Made by a program: the position numbers and the translations under genes
Assembly (NCBI RefSeq): GCF_001424195.1
Contig: NZ_LMOO01000001.1
Location: 2,090,812-2,154,811 of the forward strand
DNA length: 64,000 bases
Source: Cellulomonas sp. Leaf334
Lineage (GTDB): Bacteria > Actinomycetota > Actinomycetes > Actinomycetales > Cellulomonadaceae
Direction: 5' to 3'
Shown here: positions 43,545 through 52,691 of the stretch, one piece after another
Layout: every line of letters begins with the position of its first letter
Position numbering within the stretch: position 1 is the first letter of the stretch
The notes under the pieces: generated by a model
What the model was told of the DNA's origin: nothing
Database searches by the model: none
What the model saw: only the letters and a program-made list of their open reading frames with translations

Positions 43545-45001
43545 CCGGCTACGTCGTCGTCGGCGGTCCCGGGCCGACGGTCGCCGACCTGGAGGAGCTC
43601 GCGTACACGTGCCGGTTGCTCGAGGGCGCCGCCGACCGGCTCGAGGCCGTGGCGTGGACCCTGGCGCGTGCGGGAGAGGCGTGCGACCCGCTCAGCCCCG
43701 CGGGGACGGAGGCGCGGCGGACTCTTGCGGCCGTGCGGGCCTCACCGTGGCGGGTCGCCGACCACCTACGAGGGTTGGCGACCTCGCTGCGCCGGGTCGT
43801 GGAGCTGTACACGGAGGCCGAGTCGCTCGCGCACCGTGCCGTGCGAGGGGCTGTCGTCGCGGTCGCGGGGGAGCTCGGGGAGCGGCCGCTCGTGGCTGCG
43901 GGGCTCGGCGCGCTGGGGACGGGTGTCGTCGCGGCGGCCGTGGGCGGCGTGGTCGCGGGCAGCGCGGTCCGGTCGCTGCTGTTCCAGCGGCCAGACCCGT
44001 TCGCGCCTCTGATCGCCCAGCACGCCCGACGTGCCGCGGGCGCGCTGACCGCCGACGGTCGCGTGGAGCTGGAGCTGCTGGCCGTCGGCGCGTTCGTCCG
44101 CGCGTCCGCGCCCGGGCGGCAGGTCCCGACCCTGCGGCCCGTCCCCGAGGGTGCTCGCCTCCTGTTCGGCGCCGTGCCGCCCGCCGGTCCGACCGCCCTG
44201 CTCGCGGTCGGCGACCCGCCACAGCTGCCCGTGCCGGGGACGGTGGCCGCCGTCCTCGACAACGTGGCCCGCAGCTACGACCGCGAGCCCACCCCGTTCC
44301 GCCTGGGGACGCCCGAGGGTGTGGTCTCCGTGCAGGAGCTCACGCACCCCGACGGGACGACGGGCTGGGTGGTCGAGATCCCGGGCACCGAGGACTGGGA
44401 TCTCAACGACGACAACCCGATGGACCTGACGACCAACGGCCGGCTGCTGGCAGGCATGCCCGACGACCTGACGGACGCGGTGCTCGACGCCATGCGGCGG
44501 TCCGGGATCGGGGCGGACGAGCCGGTCCTGCTGGCGGGGCACAGCCAGGGCGGGATGGTGGGCATGTCGGTCGCGGCGGCGGTCGGCGGGGCGTACTCGG
44601 TGCGCGCGGTCGTGACGGCCGGAGCGCCGGACATCCCGAAGCCCGTGCCGCCGGGGGTGCAGGTGCGCCACTACCGGCACACCGAGGACGTCGTCCCACA
44701 GCTGGACGGCTTCCCGGACCGGACGAGCGCGAACGTCACGGTGGTCACCCGGGACCTGGCGACAAGCGGCGGGCCGACGGCTCCGACCATCGTCGAGGCG
44801 CACGCGATCCGCCGCTATGTCGAGACCGCGGCCGAGGCCGAGCGGGAGCTCGCGGGGAGCCCGGGCATGCGGGCGTTCGACGCCGCGGCCCAGGAGGTGC
44901 TCGGGCCGCCCGGCACGACCGCCGTCACCCGCCAGTTCCAGGTGACGCGGGACCCGGCGGTCGTCGCGGCACAGGTGCCGACGGTGCGGCCTAGTAGCTG
45001 A
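43541..45001 (+). CDS. Lipase-like alpha/beta hydrolase with helical N-terminal domain
   Basis: A 486-residue protein. The N-terminal 100 residues are helical (ELAYTCRLLEGAADRLEAVAWTLARAGEACD), like ESX-type or LXG targeting domains. A hydrophobic stretch (about 117-145) follows, then an alpha/beta hydrolase domain with nucleophile Ser335 in GHSQGG, an oxyanion region near VVEIPGTEDW, and a likely acid and His in the RHTEDVVPQLDGF and VEAH segments. It could be an exported esterase, phospholipase or toxin. Translational coupling to the WXG100-like gene suggests they act together. Its 3' end overlaps the convergent holin-like gene by 11 bp. Confidence 0.75.
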   Translation: MTGYVVVGGPGPTVADLEELAYTCRLLEGAADRLEAVAWTLARAGEACDPLSPAGTEARRTLAAVRASPWRVADHLRGLATSLRRVVELYTEAESLAHRAVRGAVVAVAGELGERPLVAAGLGALGTGVVAAAVGGVVAGSAVRSLLFQRPDPFAPLIAQHARRAAGALTADGRVELELLAVGAFVRASAPGRQVPTLRPVPEGARLLFGAVPPAGPTALLAVGDPPQLPVPGTVAAVLDNVARSYDREPTPFRLGTPEGVVSVQELTHPDGTTGWVVEIPGTEDWDLNDDNPMDLTTNGRLLAGMPDDLTDAVLDAMRRSGIGADEPVLLAGHSQGGMVGMSVAAAVGGAYSVRAVVTAGAPDIPKPVPPGVQVRHYRHTEDVVPQLDGFPDRTSANVTVVTRDLATSGGPTAPTIVEAHAIRRYVETAAEAERELAGSPGMRAFDAAAQEVLGPPGTTAVTRQFQVTRDPAVVAAQVPTVRPSS

Positions 45002-45401
45002 CCTCGGTGGACGACGAGCGCTCGACCCGCGGACCCGGGATGAGGACCGAGAGGACGAGGCTGACGATCGAGATGATGATGGCGCCCCAGCACGCGACCC
45101 CGAAGTTGTCGATCCGCAGACCCCAGCTGGTCGCCTCGGTGATCCACGCGGTCAGCATGAGCATGAGGGCGTTCACGATGATGGTGAACAGGCCGAGGGT
45201 GAGGATGTACAGCGGGATCGAGATGAACGCGACGATCGGCTTCACGATGGCGTTGACGATCCCGAACACCAGCGCGATGAGCAGGATGATCCAGAGGTTC
45301 TGCCACCCACCGTCGCCGCCGACGATCTCGAGGCCGGGCAGGATCAGCGTCGCCAGCCAGATGGCGACACCGTTGATGAGCACGCGGACGAGGAAGGCCA
45401 T
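44991..45401 (-). CDS. Phage_holin_4_2 family membrane protein
   Basis: A 136-residue protein with four membrane helices. The pattern LINGVAIWLATLILPGLEI at the start, GIVNAIVKPIV in the middle and LTLGLFTIIVNALMLMLTAWIT is typical of the Phage_holin_4_2 (YvlD-like) family. Despite the name, most members are chromosomal proteins of unknown role. No other phage gene is nearby. Confidence 0.88.
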   Translation of the reverse strand: MAFLVRVLINGVAIWLATLILPGLEIVGGDGGWQNLWIILLIALVFGIVNAIVKPIVAFISIPLYILTLGLFTIIVNALMLMLTAWITEATSWGLRIDNFGVACWGAIIISIVSLVLSVLIPGPRVERSSSTEVSY

Positions 45402-45525
45402 GGGCCGATCCTGCCATCGGGTGCGTGGGGGCGCTCCGAGGCGCGCTGCCGGGTTCGTCCACCTCGGGCACAGCCCCGGCGTCCCGTCTGGCGGTGCCCG
45501 CGGCGGGCGGTGGCATGCTGGGCCC

Positions 45526-46593
45526 GTGACTCGCGTCCCCCTGCGTCCGGCCCTGGCAGACCTGCCGCCCTACGTCCCCGGGGCCCGCGTCCCGGTCGGC
45601 GCCGCGGCGTTCAAGCTGTCGTCCAACGAGAACCCGTACCCGCCCCTGCCGTCGGTGGTGCTCGCCATCTCCGACGCGGCCGAGGACGTCAACCGGTACC
45701 CGGACATGTACGCCACCGAGCTGGTCGGGGCGATCGCGGCGTCGCTCGGGGTGGCGCCCGAGGCCATCGTGGCCGGGTGCGGCTCCGTCGCGGTGCTCGG
45801 GCACGTGCTGACCGCGGTGTGCCAGCCGGACGACGAGGTGGTCGTGCCGTGGCGCTCGTTCGAGGCGTACCCGATCGCCGTGACGCTGGCGGGCGCCCGG
45901 GGCGTGCAGGTGCCGGTGGGCGACGACGGGCGGCTCGACCTCGAGGCGATGGCCGCGGCGGTCACCGAGCGGACCAAGGTCGTGCTGGTGTGCACCCCGA
46001 ACAACCCGACCGGCCCCGCGGTGCACGCCGACGAGCTGGCCACCTTCCTGGCGGCGGTGCCCAAGGACGTGCTGGTCGTGCTCGACGAGGCGTACGTCGA
46101 GTTCGTGCGCGACCCGGAGGCGCCCGACGGGCTGGCCGTGTTCGCCGACCACCCGAACGTGGTGCTGCTGCGGACGTTCTCGAAGGCGTTCGGGCTGGCG
46201 GGTCTGCGGGTCGGCTACGCGGTCGCGCGTCCTCGCCTGGCGGCCGGGATCCGCGCGGCGTCGACCCCGTTCGGCGTCTCCCACGTCGGCCAGCTCGCGG
46301 CCCTCGCGTCGCTGCGCGCGACCGCCGAGCTCATGACCAGGGTCGACGCGATCGTCGCCGAGCGTGCTCGGCTCCTGGCCGGTCTCCGGAAGCAGGGCTG
46401 GACGGTCCCCGACAGCCAGGCCAACTTCGTCTGGCTGCCGCTGGGTGACCACGCGGCGGCGTTCGCGGAGCGCTCCGGGCGTGCCGGGGTGCTCGTGCGC
46501 CCGTTCCAGGGCGACGGCGTCCGGGTGAGCGTCGGTGAGCCCGAGGCGACCGACCTGCTGCTCGAGATCACCGCGGAGTGGCTCGACCGCTGA
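45526..46593 (+). CDS. HisC-like aminotransferase (histidinol-phosphate or aromatic amino acid)
   Basis: A 355-residue PLP aminotransferase of fold type I. Signatures are KLSSNENPYPP near the start, VVLVCTPNNPTGPAV, VLDEAYVEF and the PLP lysine in TFSKAFGLAGLRVGYA. The group includes HisC and the aromatic aminotransferase Pat, which cannot be separated by eye. No his genes lie nearby; the adjacent 2-oxoacid dehydrogenase operon would fit a role in amino acid transamination. Confidence 0.9.
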   Translation: MTRVPLRPALADLPPYVPGARVPVGAAAFKLSSNENPYPPLPSVVLAISDAAEDVNRYPDMYATELVGAIAASLGVAPEAIVAGCGSVAVLGHVLTAVCQPDDEVVVPWRSFEAYPIAVTLAGARGVQVPVGDDGRLDLEAMAAAVTERTKVVLVCTPNNPTGPAVHADELATFLAAVPKDVLVVLDEAYVEFVRDPEAPDGLAVFADHPNVVLLRTFSKAFGLAGLRVGYAVARPRLAAGIRAASTPFGVSHVGQLAALASLRATAELMTRVDAIVAERARLLAGLRKQGWTVPDSQANFVWLPLGDHAAAFAERSGRAGVLVRPFQGDGVRVSVGEPEATDLLLEITAEWLDR

Positions 46594-46664
46594 CGGTGCG
46601 GGAGGAGGTGTAGGGACTCGACAAGGGGTGGCGTCGAGGCTTGTGCGGGTCTTTCTCGCGCAAC

Positions 46665-46693
46665 CTACGGTGCCGTAGCCTACGCTGTCGTAG
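46665..46693. promoter_or_regulatory. Two tandem CTACG-N4-CGTAG operators
   Basis: CTACGGTGCCGTAG (46665-46678) and CTACGCTGTCGTAG (46680-46693) are imperfect palindromes set 15 bp apart. An outer inverted pair, AACCTACG (46662) and CGTAGGTT (to 46696), frames them. They lie 58 bases before the E1 alpha start. The regulator is not encoded alongside. Confidence 0.7.
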
Positions 46694-46750
46694 GTTTCGA
46701 GCCTCACCCCGGCGCGGCCCACCCGCCGCTGCACCGAGAAGGAGAACCGC

Positions 46751-47884
46751 GTGGTCCCGAACGGCCCCCAGACCGACGACGGCCTCGTGCAGCTGCTGAC
46801 CCCCACCGGGCAGCGCACCGCACACCCCGACTACGACCCGCGCATCGCCCACCTCGACCCCGACGCCCTGCGCGCGCTCTATCGCGACATGGTGCTGGTG
46901 CGCCGGTTCGACAACGAGGCGACGTCGCTGCAGCGGCAGGGCGAGCTCGCGCTGTACGCGCAGTGCCTCGGCCAGGAGGCCGCGCAGATCGGCTCCGGCC
47001 GCGCGCTGGCCCCGCAGGACCAGGTGTTCCCCAGCTACCGCGAGCACGGCGTCGCGTACACGCGGGGCGTCGACCTGGCGGACGTGCTGCGGCTGTTCCG
47101 CGGCATCGACCACGGCGGCTGGGACCCGACGGCGTACGGGTTCCACCTGTACACGCTGGTCATCGGCTCGCACACGCTGCACGCCACCGGCTACGCGATG
47201 GGGCTGCAGCGGGACGGTGCGGTCGGCACGGGCGACCCTGCCCGGGACTCGGCCGTCGTCACGTACTTCGGCGACGGGTCGACCTCGCAGGGTGACGTCA
47301 ACGAGGCGCTCGTGTTCGCCGCGGTGAACAACGCCCCGGTCGTCTTCTTCTGCCAGAACAACCAGTGGGCCATCTCCGAGCCCACCAGCCGGCAGTCCCG
47401 CGTGCCGCTGGCCGACCGCGGTCCCGGGTTCGGCATCCCGAGCGTGCGCGTCGACGGCAACGACGTCCTGGCCACGTACGCGGTGACGGCCGAGGCGCTC
47501 GAACGGGCTCGCTCCGGCGGTGGCCCGACGTTCATCGAGGCGTTCACGTACCGGATGGGCGCGCACACCACCTCCGACGACCCGAGCCGCTACCGCTCGG
47601 CCGCCGAGGAGGAGTACTGGCGCCAGCGGGACCCGATCGACCGTCTCCGGCTGTACCTGGAGGACCGCGGCGCGCTGCCGCAGGACTTCCTCGACACCCT
47701 GGCTGCCGAGGGCGACGCGCTCGGTGAGCGCATCCGGACCGCGGTGCGCGCGATGGGCCGCCCGTCGGCGGCGTCGATGTTCGAGCACGTCTACGCGACG
47801 CCGAACTCCGTCGTGGAGGCCGAGCGGCAGTGGTTCGAGCAGTACGAGTCGTCGTTCCTTGACGGTGAGGGGAGCCACCGATGA
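46751..47884 (+). CDS. 2-oxoacid dehydrogenase E1 component, alpha subunit
   Basis: A 377-residue thiamine diphosphate-binding subunit. The ThDP/metal motif reads GDGSTSQGDVNEALVFAAVNN, followed by FFCQNNQWAIS. With the beta subunit it decarboxylates a 2-oxoacid and transfers the acyl group to E2 lipoyl groups. Features such as RMGAHTTSDDPSRYR are typical of branched-chain or pyruvate E1 alpha; the two cannot be told apart with certainty. AAGGAG lies six bases before the GTG. E1 beta overlaps its stop by 4 bp. Confidence 0.92.
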   Translation: MVPNGPQTDDGLVQLLTPTGQRTAHPDYDPRIAHLDPDALRALYRDMVLVRRFDNEATSLQRQGELALYAQCLGQEAAQIGSGRALAPQDQVFPSYREHGVAYTRGVDLADVLRLFRGIDHGGWDPTAYGFHLYTLVIGSHTLHATGYAMGLQRDGAVGTGDPARDSAVVTYFGDGSTSQGDVNEALVFAAVNNAPVVFFCQNNQWAISEPTSRQSRVPLADRGPGFGIPSVRVDGNDVLATYAVTAEALERARSGGGPTFIEAFTYRMGAHTTSDDPSRYRSAAEEEYWRQRDPIDRLRLYLEDRGALPQDFLDTLAAEGDALGERIRTAVRAMGRPSAASMFEHVYATPNSVVEAERQWFEQYESSFLDGEGSHR

Positions 47885-48867
47885 GCACCATCACGTTCGC
47901 CAAGGCGATCAACCACGGCCTGCGCAAGGCGCTCGAGCAGAGCCCCAAGGTGCTCCTCATGGGTGAGGACATCGGGGCGCTCGGTGGCGTGTTCCGCGTG
48001 ACCGACGGGCTGCAGAAGGACTTCGGCCAGGACCGCGTCGTCGACACCCCGCTGGCCGAGTCCGGCATCGTCGGGACCGCGATCGGCCTGGCCCTGCGCG
48101 GCTACCGGCCCGTGTGCGAGATCCAGTTCGACGGGTTCATCTTCCCGGCGTTCGACCAGATCACGACCCAGCTGGCCAAGATGCACTACCGGTCGAAGGG
48201 GCGGCTCACGCTCCCCGTCGTCATCCGCGTGCCGTACGGCGGCGGGATCGGCGCGGTCGAGCACCACAGCGAGTCGCCCGAGGCGCTGTTCGCGCACACC
48301 GCCGGCCTGCGCGTGATCAGCCCGTCCAGCCCGGCCGAGGCGTTCACGATGATCCAGCAGGCCATCGCCTCCCCGGACCCGGTGCTCTTCTTCGAGCCGA
48401 AGGGCCGCTACTGGGAGAAGGGTGACGTCGACCTGGACGCGGCGGTCGACGCCCCGCACCCGGCGCTGGACTCGGCGAAGGTGCTCCGTGCGGGCACGGA
48501 CCTCACGCTCGTCGCCTACGGCCCGACCGTGCAGACCGCGCTCAAGGCCGCCGAGACCGCCGCCGCCGAGGGCACGTCCATCGAGGTCGTCGACCTGCGG
48601 ACCCTGTCCCCGCTCGACACCGCCACGGTCGCGGCGTCGGTCCAGCGCACCGGCCGCTGCGTCGTCGTGCACGAGGCCCCGGTCCTGTACGGCACCGGTG
48701 CCGAGGTGGCCGCGCGCATCACCGAGGACTGCTTCTTCCACCTGGAGGCCCCGGTCCTGCGCGTCGGCGGGTTCCACACCCCGTACCCGGTGGCCAAGAT
48801 CGAGCACGACTACCTGCCCGGGCTGGACCGCGTCCTCGACGCGGTCGACCGCTCGCTGGCCTTCTGA
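47881..48867 (+). CDS. 2-oxoacid dehydrogenase E1 component, beta subunit
   Basis: A 328-residue transketolase-like subunit. Segments such as LLMGEDIGALGGVFRVT, DTPLAESGIVGTAIGLALRG and the C-terminal VGGFHTPYPVAKIEHDYLPG are characteristic of E1 beta. It supplies part of the thiamine diphosphate site. It lies between E1 alpha (4-bp overlap) and E2 (10-bp gap) in one operon. Confidence 0.94.
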   Translation: MSTITFAKAINHGLRKALEQSPKVLLMGEDIGALGGVFRVTDGLQKDFGQDRVVDTPLAESGIVGTAIGLALRGYRPVCEIQFDGFIFPAFDQITTQLAKMHYRSKGRLTLPVVIRVPYGGGIGAVEHHSESPEALFAHTAGLRVISPSSPAEAFTMIQQAIASPDPVLFFEPKGRYWEKGDVDLDAAVDAPHPALDSAKVLRAGTDLTLVAYGPTVQTALKAAETAAAEGTSIEVVDLRTLSPLDTATVAASVQRTGRCVVVHEAPVLYGTGAEVAARITEDCFFHLEAPVLRVGGFHTPYPVAKIEHDYLPGLDRVLDAVDRSLAF

Positions 48868-48877
48868 GGAGACCCCC

Positions 48878-50365
48878 GTGCCGACCTTCCAGCAGTTCCC
48901 GCTCCCGGACGCGGGCGAAGGCCTGACCGAGGCCGAGATCGTCGCCTGGCACGTGGCCGTCGGCGACACCGTCGAGGTCAACCAGACGATCGTCGAGATC
49001 GAGACCGCGAAGTCGCTGGTCGACCTGCCGAGCCCGTGGGCCGGCGTCGTGACGCGGCTGCTGGTCGAGCCCGGCCAGACCGTCGATGTCGGGACGCCGA
49101 TCATCGAGGTCGACACCGATCCGACGGGCGACGCGCCGCAGACCGACGACGCCCCGCCCGCGGCGGCGTCGACGGGTGGCGCCATCGAGCACGGCCACCG
49201 CGGTGGCGGGAACCGGCACGCGGGCGTGGAGCCCGGCGGGTCCGACGAGATCGCGGCGGCACGTGCCGATCGCGTGGCCGACCCGAAGCCGGAGCCGGCA
49301 GCGCGCGAGGCGGTGCTCGTCGGCTACGGGCTCGCCGAGCCCTCCACCGGCCGGCGCGGGCGGACCGCGGACGGCTCCCCGGCAGCCACGACACCGTCGG
49401 CACCCGCCGCCACGTCGCCGGTCCGCCCGGCCGCCACCTCGTCGCAGCGCGAGGCCACCCGGCACGCGCTCGCCAAGCCCCCGGTCCGCAAGCTGGCCCG
49501 TGAGCTGGGCGTCGACCTGGACTCGATCTCCCCGACGGGCCCGGGCGGCATCGTCACGCGCGAGGACGTGCTCGGCCGCGCGGCGCAGGCCGAGGCGCGG
49601 ACCCTGGCCACCTACCCCGGCGACGACGCCCCCTGGCTGGCCAGCGGCACGGTGTCCTCCGACGGCCGCCAGACGCGCGTGCCCGTGAAGTCGGTGCGCA
49701 AGCGGACCGCGGAGGCGATGGTCACGAGCGCGTTCACCGCACCGCACGTCACCGTGTTCCACACGGTCGACGTCACCAAGACGATGAAGCTGGTCGAGCG
49801 CCTGCGGGCCGACCGCGAGTTCGCCGACGTCCGCGTCACACCGCTGCTCATCGCCGCCAAGGCGCTGATGCTCGCCGTGCGCCGGCACCCGGAGATCAAC
49901 GGGAGCTGGGACGAGGCGACGCAGGAGATCGTCTACAAGCACTACATCAACCTCGGGATCGCGGCGGCGACGCCCCGAGGGCTCGTCGTGCCGAACATGA
50001 AGGACGCGCACCGGCTGAACCTCAAGGACCTCGCGGGGGCGCTCGCGGACCTGACGTCGACCGCGCGGGCCGGGAAGACGTCGCCCACGGACATGTCCGA
50101 CGGCACGATCACGATCACGAACGTCGGCGTCTTCGGCATCGACACGGGTACCCCGATCATCAACCCGGGGGAGGCGGCGATCCTCGCGTTCGGCGCCATC
50201 CGCGAGCAGCCGTGGGTGCACAAGGGCAAGATCCGGATCCGGCACGTCACGCAGCTGGCGCTGAGCTTCGACCACCGGCTGGTGGACGGGGCGCTGGGCT
50301 CGCAGGTGCTCGCGGACGTCGCGCGCGTGCTGCACGACCCGTCGCACGGCCTCGTCTGGGGCTGA
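48878..50365 (+). CDS. 2-oxoacid dehydrogenase E2 component (dihydrolipoamide acyltransferase)
   Basis: A 495-residue acyltransferase. A lipoyl domain carries Lys45 in IETAKSLVDL. A long Ala/Pro/Thr-rich linker (about 85-190) follows, then an E3-binding domain (AKPPVRKLARELGVDL...GPGGIVTREDV) and the catalytic domain ending in SFDHRLVDGA. Only one lipoyl domain is present. No E3 gene is adjacent, so a shared dihydrolipoamide dehydrogenase elsewhere is implied. AGGAGA precedes the GTG start. Confidence 0.95.
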   Translation: MPTFQQFPLPDAGEGLTEAEIVAWHVAVGDTVEVNQTIVEIETAKSLVDLPSPWAGVVTRLLVEPGQTVDVGTPIIEVDTDPTGDAPQTDDAPPAAASTGGAIEHGHRGGGNRHAGVEPGGSDEIAAARADRVADPKPEPAAREAVLVGYGLAEPSTGRRGRTADGSPAATTPSAPAATSPVRPAATSSQREATRHALAKPPVRKLARELGVDLDSISPTGPGGIVTREDVLGRAAQAEARTLATYPGDDAPWLASGTVSSDGRQTRVPVKSVRKRTAEAMVTSAFTAPHVTVFHTVDVTKTMKLVERLRADREFADVRVTPLLIAAKALMLAVRRHPEINGSWDEATQEIVYKHYINLGIAAATPRGLVVPNMKDAHRLNLKDLAGALADLTSTARAGKTSPTDMSDGTITITNVGVFGIDTGTPIINPGEAAILAFGAIREQPWVHKGKIRIRHVTQLALSFDHRLVDGALGSQVLADVARVLHDPSHGLVWG

Positions 50366-50393
50366 GCGCCCACCACCGTGTGACACTCACCCG

Positions 50394-51029
50394 ATGATCC
50401 GGACCCTGACCGAGGACGACGCCCTCGACCTCGAACGGGTCGGCTACGAACGCGGGGACGTGCTGCGGGCCGCCACGGGGAGGCCCGACGCGCACCGCTA
50501 CCGCGTCGACCCGGCCAACCCGCTGGTCGTCGACGGCCTGGTGCTGCTGGAGGAGGACGACGGTGCCGTCCGGTTCCTCGACACCAACCGCGTCCCGCTG
50601 ACCGTGCGCGACCTGCGCCGGTTCCGCATCCTCGAGAAGGTGGCCGACGCGCCCCCGACGGACCAGGAGCCGACGGGCGTCTCTTCGCAGCCGGCAACCC
50701 CGGACCTCGTCGACCTGCGGGACGACGCCCTCGACAACGACCTGGTCGACGGGGTCGACTTCGCGATCGGCGCGTCCACCGCGCGCGAGGCCATCACGTT
50801 CGACGACGGGTTCGTCGTCGGCTACCGGGACGCCGGGACGACGACCACCCTGTTCACGTCGCGGTCGTTCGCGCAGGCGCGCGCGGTGTTCCTCGACGAG
50901 GCGTGCTGGCTCGGGGCGGAGCGGGGGCGCGGTCCGTACGTCGGTCGTGACCAGGCCGTCGGCACGGAGGGGTGGACGTCGGCGCAGGTCGTGGCGGCGT
51001 ACGAGCGACGGCTGCTCGAGGGGCCCTAG
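50394..51029 (+). CDS. Hypothetical protein
   Basis: A 211-residue acidic soluble protein. It starts MIRTLTEDDALDLERVGYERGDVLRAATG and has a central Pro/Thr-rich linker near 88-105, separating two halves. No known motif is recognised. It follows the E2 gene by 28 bp without an obvious ribosome site and could be the last gene of that operon or an independent gene. Confidence 0.65.
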   Translation: MIRTLTEDDALDLERVGYERGDVLRAATGRPDAHRYRVDPANPLVVDGLVLLEEDDGAVRFLDTNRVPLTVRDLRRFRILEKVADAPPTDQEPTGVSSQPATPDLVDLRDDALDNDLVDGVDFAIGASTAREAITFDDGFVVGYRDAGTTTTLFTSRSFAQARAVFLDEACWLGAERGRGPYVGRDQAVGTEGWTSAQVVAAYERRLLEGP

Positions 51030-51054
51030 AGACGGGCGCCCGGGCCCAGAACCC

Positions 51055-51690
51055 TCAGGCAGCTGGGACGACGCGCTGCACGAGCAGCCGAACCCTGGCG
51101 GCCGCAGCCCCGCTCAGGAACTGGTTGGGCCTCCTCGTGCCGAACCTGTCGTGCAGCACCTTCGCTGCGGCGGGTGCCTCGACCCTGGTGGGCCAGTCCT
51201 GCGCCGTGCGGCCTGCGACGTTCGCCGCTTCGAGCAGCCGGTGGATGTCGATCGCGTCGGACCTGGCGAGCCGGCCCACGTAGGAGTGGGCCTTCATCAC
51301 TAGAGCCGCACCGACGTCCGGCAGGAGCAGGGTCATCCTGACCTCGGTCCCGTCGGTCAGGTTGGCGGTGATCTCGACGACCGTCGGCTGTTCGAGCAGC
51401 GCGGTCTGGAGGCCGGGGATCTCGTCGACCACGAGTCGCCCGTGTTCCTGGTGGGTGACGAGCCGCCCCAAGTACGAGGGTGCGAGCACGTCGATCACCA
51501 GCTCACGGTGGCCGTCCAGGCGCACGAACCGATTGCCCTCGGTCTGCACGTACCCGGCGCGCAGCAGCGCTGCGAACAACCTTTCATCGCCGCGCACGTC
51601 GAACGGCACACCCATGTCGGCGTCAGCCGTCTCGCGAGCCGGAGCGACGTCGGTCGCGCGCGACGTCGACGCGAGGGTCAGATCGCTCAT
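51055..51690 (-). CDS. Nucleotidyltransferase-fold protein, AbiEii-like toxin candidate
   Basis: A 211-residue protein resembling divergent AbiEii/AbiGii nucleotidyltransferases. The N-terminal LASTSRATDVAPARETADADMGV matches the helix plus R-x-T-x-DxD layout of the catalytic site, with the acidic pair Asp23 and Asp25. A further RELVIDVLAPS strand could supply the third acid. A C-terminal helical part with LLLPDVGAALVMKAHSYVGRLARSDAIDIHRLLEA follows, as in this superfamily. The usual GG/GS dipeptide is not clear. The gene overlaps the wHTH regulator by 4 bp, as toxin genes do in AbiE systems. Confidence 0.55.
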   Translation of the reverse strand: MSDLTLASTSRATDVAPARETADADMGVPFDVRGDERLFAALLRAGYVQTEGNRFVRLDGHRELVIDVLAPSYLGRLVTHQEHGRLVVDEIPGLQTALLEQPTVVEITANLTDGTEVRMTLLLPDVGAALVMKAHSYVGRLARSDAIDIHRLLEAANVAGRTAQDWPTRVEAPAAAKVLHDRFGTRRPNQFLSGAAAARVRLLVQRVVPAA

Positions 51691-52691
51691 GTGGGGACCC
51701 CAGCGCCGTCCAGGAGCCGCGCGCGCAGATGGTTCGCTGCGGCCTCGTCACCGTCCTGGGTCAGCGTGACCCACACCCTCCACGGGTCGCTCAGGCGCAG
51801 CCCGTCGCGCTCGACGGCGTCATGCAGCGCCCGTGGATCGTCCGGGACGACGATCGTCACGGTCGCGTCCGCCGCTACGACAGGCGTGCAGCGGGCGGCG
51901 GACAGGTCGACGAGGCGTTCTGCCCAGATCGTGGTGCGGTCAGGCCGTGCCCATGGCGCATAGCGGTCTGCGGCGACCTGGCCGGTGACCGCGTACTCCA
52001 CCCCCGCGTCGCTCAGGACTTCCGCGATCACCGTGGTCGCCAGCACGGGGGCGTCGAGCGTCAGCCAGGTCGCCGACGTCTTGGGGCGCGGGTAGTTCTC
52101 GACCAACCAGTTGCTCGCGAGCTCCCGCCGCCTGATCGTCCATCCGTCGTGGCGGCGCTCGACCATGTCGTTCAGCTGCTTGAAGGATTGCGACACCCGA
52201 GCCTGTGTCAGGTCGGTCTCGCGCGCGAGCTCGGTCTGCGACCGGGGTGTGGGGTCGTTCAGCAGCGCCAGCGTGAGCGCGAGCTGTCCCCAGGGCGAGC
52301 GACCAGGCTTCGTTGGCGGGTCGTTCGGTGGCTCGTGCGAAGTCTCGATGGTGTGCGACCGACCGTCGCGGTCGATGAGCGTGCCGGTCACCGGGCCGCG
52401 CTCCGGCGCGACGAGAACGGACAGGCCGGCGTCACGGGCGGCATCGAGCGCGACGGAGGTGGCGGACTCGGTGATGACCAAGGGGCGGGCCGCGGGGTAT
52501 GCCACGAACTTCTTGGCGTACCTGCTGACGAGAGAGGGGTGCAACGCTGCGACGGTCTTCACGTCGTAAGCGGTCGGGAGCAGCTCGGGGCCCTCGAGCA
52601 CGATGTCGGCGCGCCGGTCCAGGGTGAGGGTCGGCCGAATGGCGTGCACCTGTGCCAACTCTGCCCAGACGTCACCTATAAGCATTGCCAA
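51687..52691 (-). CDS. Winged-helix regulator, AbiEi-like antitoxin candidate
   Basis: A 334-residue protein with three parts: an N-terminal region (about 20-100, RPLVITESATSVALDAARDAGLSVLV) like the nuclease-related fold of AbiEi-type regulators, a winged helix (about 132-185, SQTELARETDLTQARVSQSFKQLNDMVERR), and a C-terminal domain (YAVTGQVAADRYAPWARPDRTTIWA, VTIVVPDDPRALH) similar to AbiEi C-terminal domains. The start is TTG 52691 or ATG 52685, inside one arm of an inverted repeat that is probably its operator. It is the first gene of a two-gene operon with the nucleotidyltransferase. Confidence 0.6.
   Translation of the reverse strand: MAMLIGDVWAELAQVHAIRPTLTLDRRADIVLEGPELLPTAYDVKTVAALHPSLVSRYAKKFVAYPAARPLVITESATSVALDAARDAGLSVLVAPERGPVTGTLIDRDGRSHTIETSHEPPNDPPTKPGRSPWGQLALTLALLNDPTPRSQTELARETDLTQARVSQSFKQLNDMVERRHDGWTIRRRELASNWLVENYPRPKTSATWLTLDAPVLATTVIAEVLSDAGVEYAVTGQVAADRYAPWARPDRTTIWAERLVDLSAARCTPVVAADATVTIVVPDDPRALHDAVERDGLRLSDPWRVWVTLTQDGDEAAANHLRARLLDGAGVPT

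Noticed and set aside
44991..45401. Holin-like gene as evidence of a prophage
   Set aside because: Members of this family are widespread chromosomal membrane proteins and no other phage gene, integrase or attachment site is present.
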